Positions 55,101-63,834 of a DNA stretch of 64,000 nucleotides are shown here, one piece after another. A program made the translations under genes and the position numbers. A model generated the notes under the pieces. The model was given only the letters and a program-made list of their open reading frames with translations, ran no database searches and was not told where the DNA came from. The stretch spans positions 102,054-166,053 of the forward strand of contig CBDCUO010000026.1 of NCBI GenBank assembly GCA_965222705.1, read 5' to 3'. This DNA comes from JAFMDF01 sp965222705. GTDB taxonomy: Bacteria; Bacteroidota; Bacteroidia; Chitinophagales; Saprospiraceae. Every line of letters begins with the position of its first letter. The stretch's first letter is position 1.

Positions 55101-56575
55101 ATGAAATTACACTTACATCAACGATTACAGACCCCTCTTGCGGCGGAGCAGCAGATGGTACTATTGAGTTAAGTGCTATAGGTGGTTCAGGTGGCTTTGA
55201 ATATGATTTTGGAAACGGATTTGTAACTACTCATATCGCTAGTAATCTTCCAAATGGGCAGTATGCAGTCATAGTTCAGGATCAAAATAATTGCACTGCA
55301 TCTTTGGATGTTGAATTACAAGAACTGGAGTTAATGCCTGCCGAGCCTACTATTACTCAACCCAGTTGCTTTGGACTAGAAGATGGAAGTATTCAATTAA
55401 CCATTGCAAATGGCACTGCCCCGTTTGAATATGACTTTAATGACGGCAATGGTTTTGTAGCTGCTGATTCCTTAAATGGACTAGCTGCTGGTATTTATGA
55501 TTTACAAATTCGGGATGCCAATCAATGCCTGGGTGCAATTCAAATAACGGTTGATCAACCAGGTGAATTAGCTATTGCCATTAACCCGATTGATGTAAGT
55601 TGCTTTGGAGCGGGAGATGGGCGAATAGAAACCCAGGTTACAGGTGGCGTAGGTAATTATATCTATTCCTGGAGCGATGGACAAATTGGTAGTTTGGCAA
55701 TTGGTTTAGAACCTGGAGATTACACCGTGAATGTAGCAGATGGCAATGGCTGTTCTATTGATGATAACGCTAGCATTATGGAACCTGAAGCATTAGAAGC
55801 TATGCTTGAATCGGTGCAAGATGTCCTGTGCTTTGGAGAAACAAATGGAGCCATCACGGTTGGCGTAAATGGAGGTACGTTCCCCTATTCCTATAGCTTG
55901 GACGGCGTATTATTTCAATCGTTTTCTACTCTTGGTGATCTAACTGCGGGTGGTTATACCGTAATAGTACGGGATGACAGAGGGTGTGAAGCAGAAGTTG
56001 CTGCCAATATTGAAGAGCCCGGCGAATTTAGCGTAAGTATAAGTGCAGACAAAGAAGTAGCAGATTTAGGCTTTCCCGTAAATTTGCATGCCAATGCTAA
56101 TATTGGCAACGGAGGTATTATTTTTCAATGGTCACCCCTGGATTCTACCTTAAATTGCAATAACTGTTCCTCTATTGAAGTCACTCCACCAGGCTCCACC
56201 ACTTATACGGTTTTGGCGATTAATTCTGACAATTGTACAGCAACCGCCTCTTTAGATATAGCAGTCACATTGAATCGGCCAATTTTTATTCCCAATGCTT
56301 TTTCACCCAATGGCGATGGTAATAATGATAAGTTTTTTATCCATACTACGCCAGCCGTGAGAAAAATTAGTAAATTGTTGGTCTTTGACCGCTTCGGAAG
56401 CCTGGTATATGAAGCATTTAATATTTTGCCTGGAGACCAACTCACTGGGTGGGATGGTTCGTATAATGGCACGCAACTTCGGTATGGTGTTTTTGTAGTA
56501 GTGGCAGAAGTGGAATTTATCGACGGGGAAACAATTTTATACGAAACCGACGTGACGCTTTTTGGAGAGGATTAG
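52118..56575 (+). CDS. T9SS type B-sorted adhesin with a duplicated PKD/SprB module
   Basis: A 1485-residue secreted protein from ATG 52118 (MYKVFYKKKIFLLFNLFFS); a TTG two codons earlier is the alternative. After the signal peptide it has the same two N-terminal β domains as its upstream neighbour (NDVWFSFLAVNTDATITVIGN; SNSAWFTWIAGTQGLLTMTI). Then a module of PKD (ITSREWFFGVGASPE) plus SprB-like repeats occurs twice, the first about residues 345-825 and the second about 830-1305; the neighbour has it once. The C-terminus is the linker and type B sorting domain (FIPNAFSPNGDGNNDKFFIH ... FDRFGSLVYEAF ... GWDGSYNGTQLRYGVFVVVAEV). Predicted cell-surface adhesin exported by T9SS. Confidence 0.88.
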   Translation: MYKVFYKKKIFLLFNLFFSAIVLIAQPANDECDSPILINNATDFCSGTAAYTNVGATPTDFTNNTGCASDGGNDVWFSFLAVNTDATITVIGNAFGQSGGTLNRPEVELLLVDNCNVFQSIQCEVGNSSNIVELNKSGLLPGATYYIRVLGEGTRTGTFELCVQNFARPATPGSDAEDASVLCDKSAFTIEQLTSCGNDCDEGTGTCLEGEPDIFGNFAPSESNSAWFTWIAGTQGLLTMTIAPLNPVDDIDFAIFELPNGVNNGDGKVALRCMASSCFGPTGLRDSSEDFIEVAGCEGESDNFLAPLFLEEGKAYGILINNFSETGNGVSIEFGGSTEFEGPVPDLNVTANGTGNACFGESFTFSDNSSFAVGQITSREWFFGVGASPETATGPGPHEVTYSSPGEKTVALVLETNLGCRTTKVFESVITVNPCCESLNEINLQSNITEIDCPTDGNGAIDLTLSSNSTIVSTEWSNDAMTEDLNDLAPGTYEVVVTNAATCTATFSHTFDAPDSIKAVETTVNPSCGGGMDGSITIDVTGGRPPYQYNFGDGNFVDNNIQAGLSIGDYEVIVRDASGCTALVEAIELDEKELEINIENTTDPQCSEENTGSVEINISNGTAPYQYDFNNGNGLAGGDEVLNAIEAGNYIIDVFDAEQCRGTFEFSLMDPEPLNLIVEAGRVTCAGDNDGSAIAIASGGTGNYTYNWSNGGITQSIDNLAVGDYTVIISDENNCTIERVVNISEPPALEASIVDMQDLLCPDEDNGTVEIEAIGGTPPYEYSVDGLTFQSTPNLTGLSAGDYTLVIKDDMGCTIELSATINSPESLAITVDAPAGICYGETVTYTDASSFSRGEIVNWEWNFGEGASPAIGSGAGPHTVTYTTIGTPMVELKLTTDLGCEVIYSEAANFAITPCCETINSINLTALPTDALCAGSEDGAIDLEITSAPPLTTIEWNNGVTTEDLNSLPAGDYSVIVTNDATCERAATYTISEPNEITLTSTITDPSCGGAADGTIELSAIGGSGGFEYDFGNGFVTTHIASNLPNGQYAVIVQDQNNCTASLDVELQELELMPAEPTITQPSCFGLEDGSIQLTIANGTAPFEYDFNDGNGFVAADSLNGLAAGIYDLQIRDANQCLGAIQITVDQPGELAIAINPIDVSCFGAGDGRIETQVTGGVGNYIYSWSDGQIGSLAIGLEPGDYTVNVADGNGCSIDDNASIMEPEALEAMLESVQDVLCFGETNGAITVGVNGGTFPYSYSLDGVLFQSFSTLGDLTAGGYTVIVRDDRGCEAEVAANIEEPGEFSVSISADKEVADLGFPVNLHANANIGNGGIIFQWSPLDSTLNCNNCSSIEVTPPGSTTYTVLAINSDNCTATASLDIAVTLNRPIFIPNAFSPNGDGNNDKFFIHTTPAVRKISKLLVFDRFGSLVYEAFNILPGDQLTGWDGSYNGTQLRYGVFVVVAEVEFIDGETILYETDVTLFGED

Positions 56576-56607
56576 AGCATCGTAAGGATTTTCAAAAAAA
56601 AATTAAA

Positions 56608-57798
56608 GTGACTAAAAAAAAGCACCAAAAGCACACAAAACTAAATAGACTCAATTACGGCTTTTTTGCGCGCAATGAGTGGGCGATTATTGGTGCGCCT
56701 TGTAGAAATATTCAGCAATTAGCTTTCCAAATTACTGCAGCTTTTGCAAAAAAATATAAAGTAAGTTACATAGATGCAGACCATAAAAGCACAGAGGAAA
56801 AGACAATAAACAGACCAACCTCATTGGCTTTTGGAGCAAATTTGGAATATATTGACAAAATTGATTTTCATCGTTTTGACACCAAAGCTGATCTTGATAC
56901 CTACCAATATCGGCAATATTTTAATGAGCAGGATTTGGTACTCGTCAATGGCAACCATTTTAAAGCAAAAAAACAAATAGTGGTCATTGATCCAACGAAA
57001 GAAGAATCATTAAAAAGAAAACTAGATCGGCTAACAGATGTTTCCTTGATTTTAATGAAAGGAACCAGCCAATTTCCCACTTTTCTAAGCGATCATTTAA
57101 CCAATTTTACTATTCCTATTTTCAAATTTGAGGAAACCAATAAAATAATTGCTCTTTTACAAAAAGAATTGGAAAAAAATATTCCGCCACTGTATGGCCT
57201 CGTTTTGGCGGGTGGGAAGAGCCAAAGAATGGGCAGAGATAAGGGCTTAATCGATTATCATGGAAAACCGCAACGCCTCTACTTAGCAGAGCTACTGGAC
57301 CAAATTAGTGAACGAACTTTTCTTTCTTTTCGTCCAGGCCAACTGAATGTAAAAGGAGAAAAACATTCGACTATCACGGATACTTTTTTCGATTTAGGAC
57401 CATTTGGAGCGATTGCTTCAGCATTTCGGACATATCCAAATGTTGCTTGGTTGGTCGTAGCTTGTGATTTGCCTTTTTTGGATTTAAAAATACTCAATTA
57501 CTTGGTAACTAATAGAAATCCATCTGCTATTGCTACTGCTTTTAATAATCCAATTAATGAATTTCCAGAGCCTTTGATTAGTATTTGGGAACCTAAAAGT
57601 TACGCCATATTATTACAGTTTTTGGCTCAAGGCTATGCCTGTCCTCGAAAAGTTTTAATCAATACAGATGTGCATTTGCTCGATGCGCCAAATGAGAATA
57701 AACTCCAAAACATCAATGATCCCCGAGAAATGAAAGCGGCAGTTGACCTGATTTCTTCTGAAAAGATTCCCTCGTTGACAAAAAAAACTACTTCTTAA
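56608..57798 (+). CDS. MobA-like molybdenum cofactor guanylyltransferase fused to an N-terminal domain
   Basis: A 396-residue protein with a GTG start. From about residue 196 on it is a MobA-type NTP transferase: GLVLAGGKSQRMGRDKGLIDYHGKPQRLYLAELL, DLGPFGAIASAF and WLVVACDLPFLDL, which in MobA adds GMP to molybdopterin. The first 195 residues resemble a MobB-like region, but the P-loop is degenerate (IIGAPCRNIQQLAFQI in place of GxxxxGKT), so nucleotide binding there is doubtful. No other molybdenum cofactor genes are nearby. It follows the second adhesin by 32 bp and is convergent with the glucosaminidase. Confidence 0.8.
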   Translation: MTKKKHQKHTKLNRLNYGFFARNEWAIIGAPCRNIQQLAFQITAAFAKKYKVSYIDADHKSTEEKTINRPTSLAFGANLEYIDKIDFHRFDTKADLDTYQYRQYFNEQDLVLVNGNHFKAKKQIVVIDPTKEESLKRKLDRLTDVSLILMKGTSQFPTFLSDHLTNFTIPIFKFEETNKIIALLQKELEKNIPPLYGLVLAGGKSQRMGRDKGLIDYHGKPQRLYLAELLDQISERTFLSFRPGQLNVKGEKHSTITDTFFDLGPFGAIASAFRTYPNVAWLVVACDLPFLDLKILNYLVTNRNPSAIATAFNNPINEFPEPLISIWEPKSYAILLQFLAQGYACPRKVLINTDVHLLDAPNENKLQNINDPREMKAAVDLISSEKIPSLTKKTTS

Positions 57799-57829
57799 GA
57801 ATTAGACCGACTAACAAGCAGTTGTTCTT

Positions 57830-58621
57830 TTACAATTGGTCATACTCGTCTAAATGCAAACCTTCAATTAATTGAATCAACTTATTGTGGTAATTTTTAT
57901 CTGTGGCATAACCCGCTTTTTTCAAACCAATTGCCCAGTCTTTATAATTGCTTGGGTCCAATTCCGTTAGGTGCTTATATCGCTTATAGGTCAATAGTTT
58001 GCTATGCGCTCGAAAACTCTCCCAGGAACTGCTATATTTTCTAAAAAAATCCTTGTGGGAATCGTCCGAAAAATTGCTACAATGTCCTTTTTTACATTTT
58101 GTAGAAAAACACTTGATCCCAAAATGGTTGTTGTTTTTAGTGGCTAATGGGCTTTCGCCGGCATTGGTTTCTATTAAAGCCTGTGCTAATGTGATGCTCG
58201 CAGGAATGTTGAATTGTCGCATTTCTTCCTGTGCTACTTTGGCAAAACGCTTTACATAAGCCAACTGTTTTTTTGCTTTTTCTGTCATCACGATTGGCTT
58301 GCGTTTAGGTTTTTCTGGGGTGGGAAGCACAAAGTCAGAATGGGGGGCAGTAAAATTATCAGAAACACTTAGAGCAGTTGTTTTAGCTAAAGGTTGTTTA
58401 GAAATTTTTGCAGCCATTGCTTTATTAGAATTAAAATTGATGTTGAGGTTTAAATCTTTTTTTAATGCAAAAAAAGCGAACACTCCGAGAATGGCCAATT
58501 TAAACCAATTCTGACCGATCCATGTTTTCACAGATTGTTTAATAGTTCTTAGAGGCTTATAAATTTTTTCTTCGAGGATTTGGTCAATTGAAATTCCGTC
58601 AGGTAGTTGTTTATATTCCAT
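57830..58621 (-). CDS. Membrane-anchored glucosaminidase-domain protein
   Basis: A 263-residue protein. A single transmembrane helix at about 42-56 (LAILGVFAFFAL) suggests a type II anchor, and a Thr/Pro-rich linker leads to the glucosaminidase domain (about 120-263): FAKVAQEEMRQFNIPASITLAQALIETNAGESPLATKNNNHFGIKC, with the catalytic glutamate in ALIETNAG, and YKRYKHLTELDPSNYKDWAIGLKKAGYATDKNY. It should cleave peptidoglycan between GlcNAc and MurNAc. No signal peptidase site or LysM. It stands alone between convergent mobA and a downstream gap. Confidence 0.87.
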   Translation of the reverse strand: MEYKQLPDGISIDQILEEKIYKPLRTIKQSVKTWIGQNWFKLAILGVFAFFALKKDLNLNINFNSNKAMAAKISKQPLAKTTALSVSDNFTAPHSDFVLPTPEKPKRKPIVMTEKAKKQLAYVKRFAKVAQEEMRQFNIPASITLAQALIETNAGESPLATKNNNHFGIKCFSTKCKKGHCSNFSDDSHKDFFRKYSSSWESFRAHSKLLTYKRYKHLTELDPSNYKDWAIGLKKAGYATDKNYHNKLIQLIEGLHLDEYDQL

Positions 58622-58762
58622 GCTTCAAATTTGAGATTGTGATAAAGTCATTATTAGAACTCAAATTTAAAACAAATAGTTTGATAAAATCAATTATTTT
58701 AAAACATTTTTGTTTTAAATATTTATAACTAGCCAATAGGCATTTGAAAATCAGTCGTTTAG

Positions 58763-61060
58763 CTACTTTATTTTTGTTTTAAAAAAGTTTTCTACAATGA
58801 TCTCTCCTTGTTTGTTATTGGGAGAAAATCCAGTATTTTCACTTCCTCGGTAAGATAAATAGCTTGGCCATTTCCACCAAAGAATACCTTTGCACCATGG
58901 TTTATTTTGGATGCCTTCTAACACTACTTCATAGCAAAGTTTCTGTGCCGCTTCGTTATAAGGCCGGTTTTGGGAATCTTCATGCGGGTTCTTCCAGGTG
59001 CCATCTACACTTCTGAAGCCAATTTCTGTAAAGACCAAAGGCTTATCATATTTTTTGCAGATCTGTGCTGCTTTATTCATTACGCCACCAAAGGCTTTGG
59101 CCAATTCTCGTTTTGATGCTTGGTCTTTGCTACTTAAAGGATAATAACAATTCAAACCAATAAAATCGAGTTCCTCCCAAAATTTGAGGTTTTCAAATTC
59201 TTCTCCCCAGTTGGCGGCATAAGTTAAAGAACCCTTATAAATGCCTCTGATTCTGCGAATTATGGCTCGCCAATCCTGCTCTCTGGCGAGGGTTGCTTTT
59301 GCAAATTCTACCCCGAGGCAAAAGCTGTCAAAGCCGTGGATTTCTGCCAATATTGCATAATGCCGGATCCAACGATAGTAATAATCAAAAAAATCATTCC
59401 ATGCTTCTTCAGATGGCATTTCGATTTCGCCTGGCCAGCTTCTACCCACCCAAATTTGGGGTTTTAACATGGTCATCATACCCAATTTTTTGGCTTCATA
59501 ATGAGCGGACAAAACGGATTCATCATTTTCACCGCCTGTATTCCTTTCAATAGAAATAAAAGCTGCTTGTTTTGGATCTCGCATGTAAGAATAAGGTATA
59601 ATGGCAATCGCGTTGCTGCCTATTTGGCGCAATTTTGTTAAAGAGGCTTTCGCTAATTGGGAGCCGTAACCATTATAAACTCGATATCCTTCGTGCGCAA
59701 AATTGAAGCCCTTGAGATAGGGAAGTTGTTTTTGATTGGAAGCTATCTTTTTCATTGGATTAACAAACACCTCTGACAAGTACTTTGTCCATTCTTCTGA
59801 TAAGGTATTTAATTCGACGGCCTGCCATTGTTTATAGTTTTTTAGGAATGTTTTTTTGCTATATTTTTTGATCAAAAAATCTACAAATACGCCCGCCATA
59901 CAGCCCATAACCAGCCTTGATTCTTTGGCAAATAATTCGTTATCCAAGAGTTCCTGTAGTGGAGGCAGATTATTGGATTGGTACAATTTTTCACACCAAT
60001 ATTGATAGCCTTTCTTTTGCCAGTCGTAAGTAAAACGGCTGTACAGACCCACTTCCAGTGCAGCCACTTCGGGTTCGCCCAGAATTTTTCTTAATAAGAG
60101 AAGATTCTCGGGATGCTGTGCAGGTCCATCAAAATGATTGTTAGCTACCACCTCAACGCAGTTTTTACCTATGTCACAACTAGCTATTTTCATATTATCC
60201 CTTTGAAGCCCTTTACTTTCTATGGAGGGGTAAAAATGATAGTCAATTTTTGGAAATGTAATGTTGGTCTCTACGAAGTCACCAATAGACGCATACACTG
60301 CTTCGCAGTTTTTAGCAATTGAAGCGATTGCTTCTTTTGATAGAGAGGTGTTATGTGTAATAAATTGAAAATGAGGAGATTGAAAAATGGTGTCATTTTT
60401 TTCTGTAAAATCAAAATGTATCTTTTTATCTAGCCTCCAGGTTGATTCAGAAAAATAACCAGCTACTTTTAAGCTTTTATTTTGATAAATTTCATAACCC
60501 CAGGAACGAAAAAGGTGGAGCCAATTATTGGCGTATTGTTGATTTAAAAATTGATAGATAGTCCGATTGTCATTTCCCGTTAATAAATAAATGGGCAGGG
60601 TTGGATTGAGCGGATTTGGGTAGATCGCCAATTTAAAGATGGCATTCGAATTGCGATAGGTTTTATTGTCAAATTCAAAAGAATGTGCTTCTAGTTTGAC
60701 GGGCAATTTGTTTTTTAAAGCTGTCAGCGTTTTGCTGGAAGCTACATTTCCAATAATGAATAAAATCTCTTTTTCAATATTCTCTCTTTTGAGGTCTTTG
60801 TCTTCTACCCCCTTGACCTCAAATCGGAATCTGCTATTCTTGGCTAGCTCTTTTACCATATTTTGATAAAAATCTTGATATTTTTTATCAGAAGGATAGA
60901 CTAAAGTTAGAGTGCGATTTTGCCTTAATAGATTAGATAATTCTCTTCTAGTTGGCAGGCGGTCTTCATTTGGGGACTGTCCTTTAGAATGACAACCAGC
61001 GGATAAAAGAAAAAAGAGGATCAAAAACAAAAGTGGCGAATTTGAATAGACGATATTCAT
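58763..61060 (-). CDS. Lipoprotein glycosidase, GH113-like, with a large N-terminal domain
   Basis: About 765 residues from ATG 61060 (MNIVYSNSPLLFLILFFLLSAGC); the lipobox LSAGC follows, and a start at 61099 would overlap the upstream gene. The C-terminal 320 residues are a TIM barrel of the GH113 type: GFNFAHEGY, GSNAIAIIPYSYMRD, MMTMLKPQIWVG, CLGVEFAKA (likely acid/base glutamate), YAANWGEEF and VFTEIGFRS (likely nucleophile), IGLNCYYPL. GH113 enzymes hydrolyse β-mannans. The N-terminal 440 residues resemble a peptidase-like fold without an HExxH motif. Cell-surface or periplasmic glycan hydrolase by inference. Confidence 0.8.
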   Translation of the reverse strand: MNIVYSNSPLLFLILFFLLSAGCHSKGQSPNEDRLPTRRELSNLLRQNRTLTLVYPSDKKYQDFYQNMVKELAKNSRFRFEVKGVEDKDLKRENIEKEILFIIGNVASSKTLTALKNKLPVKLEAHSFEFDNKTYRNSNAIFKLAIYPNPLNPTLPIYLLTGNDNRTIYQFLNQQYANNWLHLFRSWGYEIYQNKSLKVAGYFSESTWRLDKKIHFDFTEKNDTIFQSPHFQFITHNTSLSKEAIASIAKNCEAVYASIGDFVETNITFPKIDYHFYPSIESKGLQRDNMKIASCDIGKNCVEVVANNHFDGPAQHPENLLLLRKILGEPEVAALEVGLYSRFTYDWQKKGYQYWCEKLYQSNNLPPLQELLDNELFAKESRLVMGCMAGVFVDFLIKKYSKKTFLKNYKQWQAVELNTLSEEWTKYLSEVFVNPMKKIASNQKQLPYLKGFNFAHEGYRVYNGYGSQLAKASLTKLRQIGSNAIAIIPYSYMRDPKQAAFISIERNTGGENDESVLSAHYEAKKLGMMTMLKPQIWVGRSWPGEIEMPSEEAWNDFFDYYYRWIRHYAILAEIHGFDSFCLGVEFAKATLAREQDWRAIIRRIRGIYKGSLTYAANWGEEFENLKFWEELDFIGLNCYYPLSSKDQASKRELAKAFGGVMNKAAQICKKYDKPLVFTEIGFRSVDGTWKNPHEDSQNRPYNEAAQKLCYEVVLEGIQNKPWCKGILWWKWPSYLSYRGSENTGFSPNNKQGEIIVENFFKTKIK

Positions 61061-61076
61061 CGGACGATTTTTTAGA

Positions 61077-62075
61077 CTATAATTTCCCCATTGCTTCATT
61101 ATAAATCACCGCCAATACGACTTGTCCTACTGCTCTGAGTGTTCGCTTATTAATATTTTCCATTTTATCATTAGTCGTATGCCAGTGTTCGACAAATCGC
61201 TGCTCCGCATTATTGGGCAAATTAATAATATTAATCATGGGAATTTTAGCAATTTGATTAACAAACAAATGGTCATCAGTGACACTACCCGTTTTTTCTG
61301 AAGAGAAATAACTCCCATAGCCCATTTCTTGGGCCAATTTCCAGACCTTGGCGACGACCTGTGGAGCGTAGTAAGTGGACACTTCTTCCATGGGAAAACG
61401 AGGGTTTTTTGCGCCCACCATATCGAGTAAAATACCATACATCGGTTTATAACCCGACTGGTGTAAATTTCTAGACCAGTATTGAGACCCTAGACACCAA
61501 GTGGCTGTCTGATTTGGTTCATCGCTGCCATAATCTTCTGCATCAAAAAAGATAATATCTACTCCGATACCAGGATCGTTTGTACCTACTTGCCTGGCTA
61601 CTTCTAATAATACGCCTACACCACTCGCTCCATCGTCTGCTCCATGAACGGGCAGATTTCTTTTGGACTCATCTGGATCATTGTCAGTGATATGTCTAGA
61701 GTCCCAATGAGCTGCTAGCAAAATTCTCTTTCTTGCTTTCACATTAAACTGTCCGATGATATTGGTTCCGTTTAAAGTCGTGCCAGTGTAAGCTTTTGCC
61801 TGGAAGTCCTGCTCGATTACCTTTGCCCCAAAACTTTTTAATTGACCTGCCAGCCAATTTTTCGTTGCCTGATGTGCGGTTGTATTGGGCACTCTTGGTC
61901 CAAAATGCACCTGTTTGGCTACATAATTATAAGCGGAATCCCGATTAAAGGTGGGAATGGTCATTTTTGGGGTTAGGGGCGGAGTAGGTAGCTTGGTTTC
62001 TGTTTTATCGGTTTTACAAGATTTACAAGAAAAACCCACTAAGGCAATAAGCAATAAAATAAGAAAATGCTTCAT
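61077..62075 (-). CDS. M28-family lipoprotein, glutaminyl-peptide cyclotransferase type
   Basis: A 332-residue protein with a lipobox-type signal peptide (LIALVGFSC, acceptor cysteine about residue 17). The zinc hydrolase fold shows LAAHWDSR (metal histidine and aspartate), HGADDGASGVGVLLE (bridging aspartate), FFDAEDYG (glutamate and aspartate) and a later VEHWHT with a histidine ligand. This set and the spacing match bacterial glutaminyl cyclases, which turn N-terminal glutamine into pyroglutamate, rather than aminopeptidases. T9SS-exported proteins in related bacteria often carry N-terminal pyroglutamate, so a link is plausible. It precedes the GH113-like gene by 16 bp. Confidence 0.85.
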   Translation of the reverse strand: MKHFLILLLIALVGFSCKSCKTDKTETKLPTPPLTPKMTIPTFNRDSAYNYVAKQVHFGPRVPNTTAHQATKNWLAGQLKSFGAKVIEQDFQAKAYTGTTLNGTNIIGQFNVKARKRILLAAHWDSRHITDNDPDESKRNLPVHGADDGASGVGVLLEVARQVGTNDPGIGVDIIFFDAEDYGSDEPNQTATWCLGSQYWSRNLHQSGYKPMYGILLDMVGAKNPRFPMEEVSTYYAPQVVAKVWKLAQEMGYGSYFSSEKTGSVTDDHLFVNQIAKIPMINIINLPNNAEQRFVEHWHTTNDKMENINKRTLRAVGQVVLAVIYNEAMGKL

Positions 62076-62252
62076 TGAAAAAAAATACTTTTAAAATGGG
62101 ATAATAACCCATTGGCGTTCTAGTTCTTATCCTTCTTTGACTTACGATTTGTCAAAGAACCATATTTTATTAAGTTGCGAAATTAAAACTAAAAACGGAT
62201 AGAAGAGCAGAATTTATATAGGCTTAACGATACTTTGACTTTTGGGCCAGGT

Positions 62253-63647
62253 TTACAGACCATATTTATCGATCAAATAAACCAGCGTAGCTATCGAAGC
62301 TGCTCCTAATTCCAGCTCTCGTTGATTGACCGCTTCGATTCTGTCCTGACTGGTGTGATGATAGTCGAAATACCGCTGGGAATCGGGCTGAAAGCCAAAT
62401 AACAGCCCCTTTTGGCTTTTCAACCTGGAGATATCTGCACCAGAACCCCCTTTTTGTAAAAACAGGCCATAAGGTTCGAGTAAGGGCAGCCATTGGGTTA
62501 CTTTTCTGAATTTTTCGGTAAAGATGCTTTCGTCCCCGTCAGAAGTAAAACCTCTAGGGGTAAAACCACCGGCGTCCGACTCGATTGCTGCTAGATGAAA
62601 TTCTCCTTTTTCATTAGATTCTTCCATATACTTAATGGCACCCCCCTGTCCATTTTCCTCGTTCATAAATAAAACACAGCGAATGGTTCTTTTAGGTTGA
62701 TAATCTAATCTTTTCAAAATATGAATGACATCCATCGCATGCACGCAGCCCGCGCCATCGTCATGCGCTCCTTGCCCGACATCCCAGGAGTCCAGATGTC
62801 CACCGACCAGAATAATTTCATCTGGATGAGTAGTGCCTTTAATTTCGCCGATTACATTATAGGATAGCTTATCTTCCAATATTTCACAATTGGATTTTAT
62901 AAATACCGTTACCGGGCCTTTTTTTAATAAAAAACTTAATCGTTCAGCGTCGTTGGTACTGACTGCCAAGCTGGGAATTCGTTGTACCTCCTCTTCATAT
63001 ACTAAAGTACCAGTATGGGGATAATCATCCAATTTGGTGGTCATTGAGCGCACCAAAGTGCCCACTGCTCCAAACTTGGCCGCCCTGGAAGCCCCAAAAA
63101 CTCGCTGGTCAACAGCTCCTCCATAAGCATTAAAAGTGCGGATTTGTTTGGGGTTCATTGGTCGATTGTAAAAAATAATTTTTCCTTTTACTTGGGTTTC
63201 GCCCAATGCTTCTACTTCTGCCAGGCTTTGTACCTCTATAACTTCTGCAGCGATGCCTTCCACCCCAGTTCCTACAGAATTACCTAAAGCTAATGCGTTC
63301 AAATCAAAGGACCCCAAAGCAGATTGTACAACTCTGACCTCCTCTCTTTCTCCCCGATTCCAATGTGGAACCCTGCAAGGCTGTAACCAAACGCTGTCCA
63401 TATCCATTGTATCTAATACCTGTCTGGTATATTCTACTGCTGCCATTGATGCAGGGGAGCCCGCTAGTCGGCCACCAATCTGGGTTGTCAAGTGGGTCAA
63501 CCATTGGTAGCACTGGCCGTTGGTTAAGGCCTGGTCATAGATTTTTCGGATGAATAAGGCATCTTCATTTTCTTTCTCCTCTTGTGAAAATACATTAAGC
63601 GAGCATAGCGTTAAAAAATAAAGACTCAAGAGCGTTTTTCCTTTCAT
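62253..63647 (-). CDS. M28-family peptidase, carboxypeptidase Q-like
   Basis: A 464-residue secreted peptidase with a signal peptide (about 1-22, LLSLYFLTLCSLNVFSQ). A PA-type insertion domain (about 125-235) splits the fold. Metal ligands are visible: GGHLDSWDVGQGAHDDGAGCVHAMDVI (histidine and bridging aspartate), MNEENGQGGAIKYMEE (catalytic and metal glutamates), IESDAGGFTP and YHHTSQDRIEAVN (histidine). Human carboxypeptidase Q and several Bacteroidota homologues cleave dipeptides. Expected in the periplasm or outside. It may share a transcription unit with the glutaminyl cyclase-like gene, though 177 bp separate them. Confidence 0.9.
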   Translation of the reverse strand: MKGKTLLSLYFLTLCSLNVFSQEEKENEDALFIRKIYDQALTNGQCYQWLTHLTTQIGGRLAGSPASMAAVEYTRQVLDTMDMDSVWLQPCRVPHWNRGEREEVRVVQSALGSFDLNALALGNSVGTGVEGIAAEVIEVQSLAEVEALGETQVKGKIIFYNRPMNPKQIRTFNAYGGAVDQRVFGASRAAKFGAVGTLVRSMTTKLDDYPHTGTLVYEEEVQRIPSLAVSTNDAERLSFLLKKGPVTVFIKSNCEILEDKLSYNVIGEIKGTTHPDEIILVGGHLDSWDVGQGAHDDGAGCVHAMDVIHILKRLDYQPKRTIRCVLFMNEENGQGGAIKYMEESNEKGEFHLAAIESDAGGFTPRGFTSDGDESIFTEKFRKVTQWLPLLEPYGLFLQKGGSGADISRLKSQKGLLFGFQPDSQRYFDYHHTSQDRIEAVNQRELELGAASIATLVYLIDKYGL

Positions 63648-63732
63648 TGCGATGATTTTATCATGAGCTAGTCATTTCAATTATAGAAGATTGGTGAAAT
63701 TGACAATTTTATAACTTATCAGTTAGAGTATA

Positions 63733-63819
63733 CTAAAAATTTTCGTGTGGAACATTTTCCAAACGACTGATTAGGGGCGGTTTGTGTGTGTCAGCACACA
63801 AATTCGAGCAAGGTCTATT
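63733..63819 (-). repeat. Palindromic repeat R1, copy 2 (87 bp)
   Basis: The minus strand matches 46830-46916 without gaps, about 72 of 87 bases. Palindromic core TTTGTGTG at 63781-63788 and CACACAAA at 63795-63802. It lies 16 bp past the LacI-type gene stop. Confidence 0.8.
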
Positions 63820-63834
63820 TTCTATGGCTTTTTA

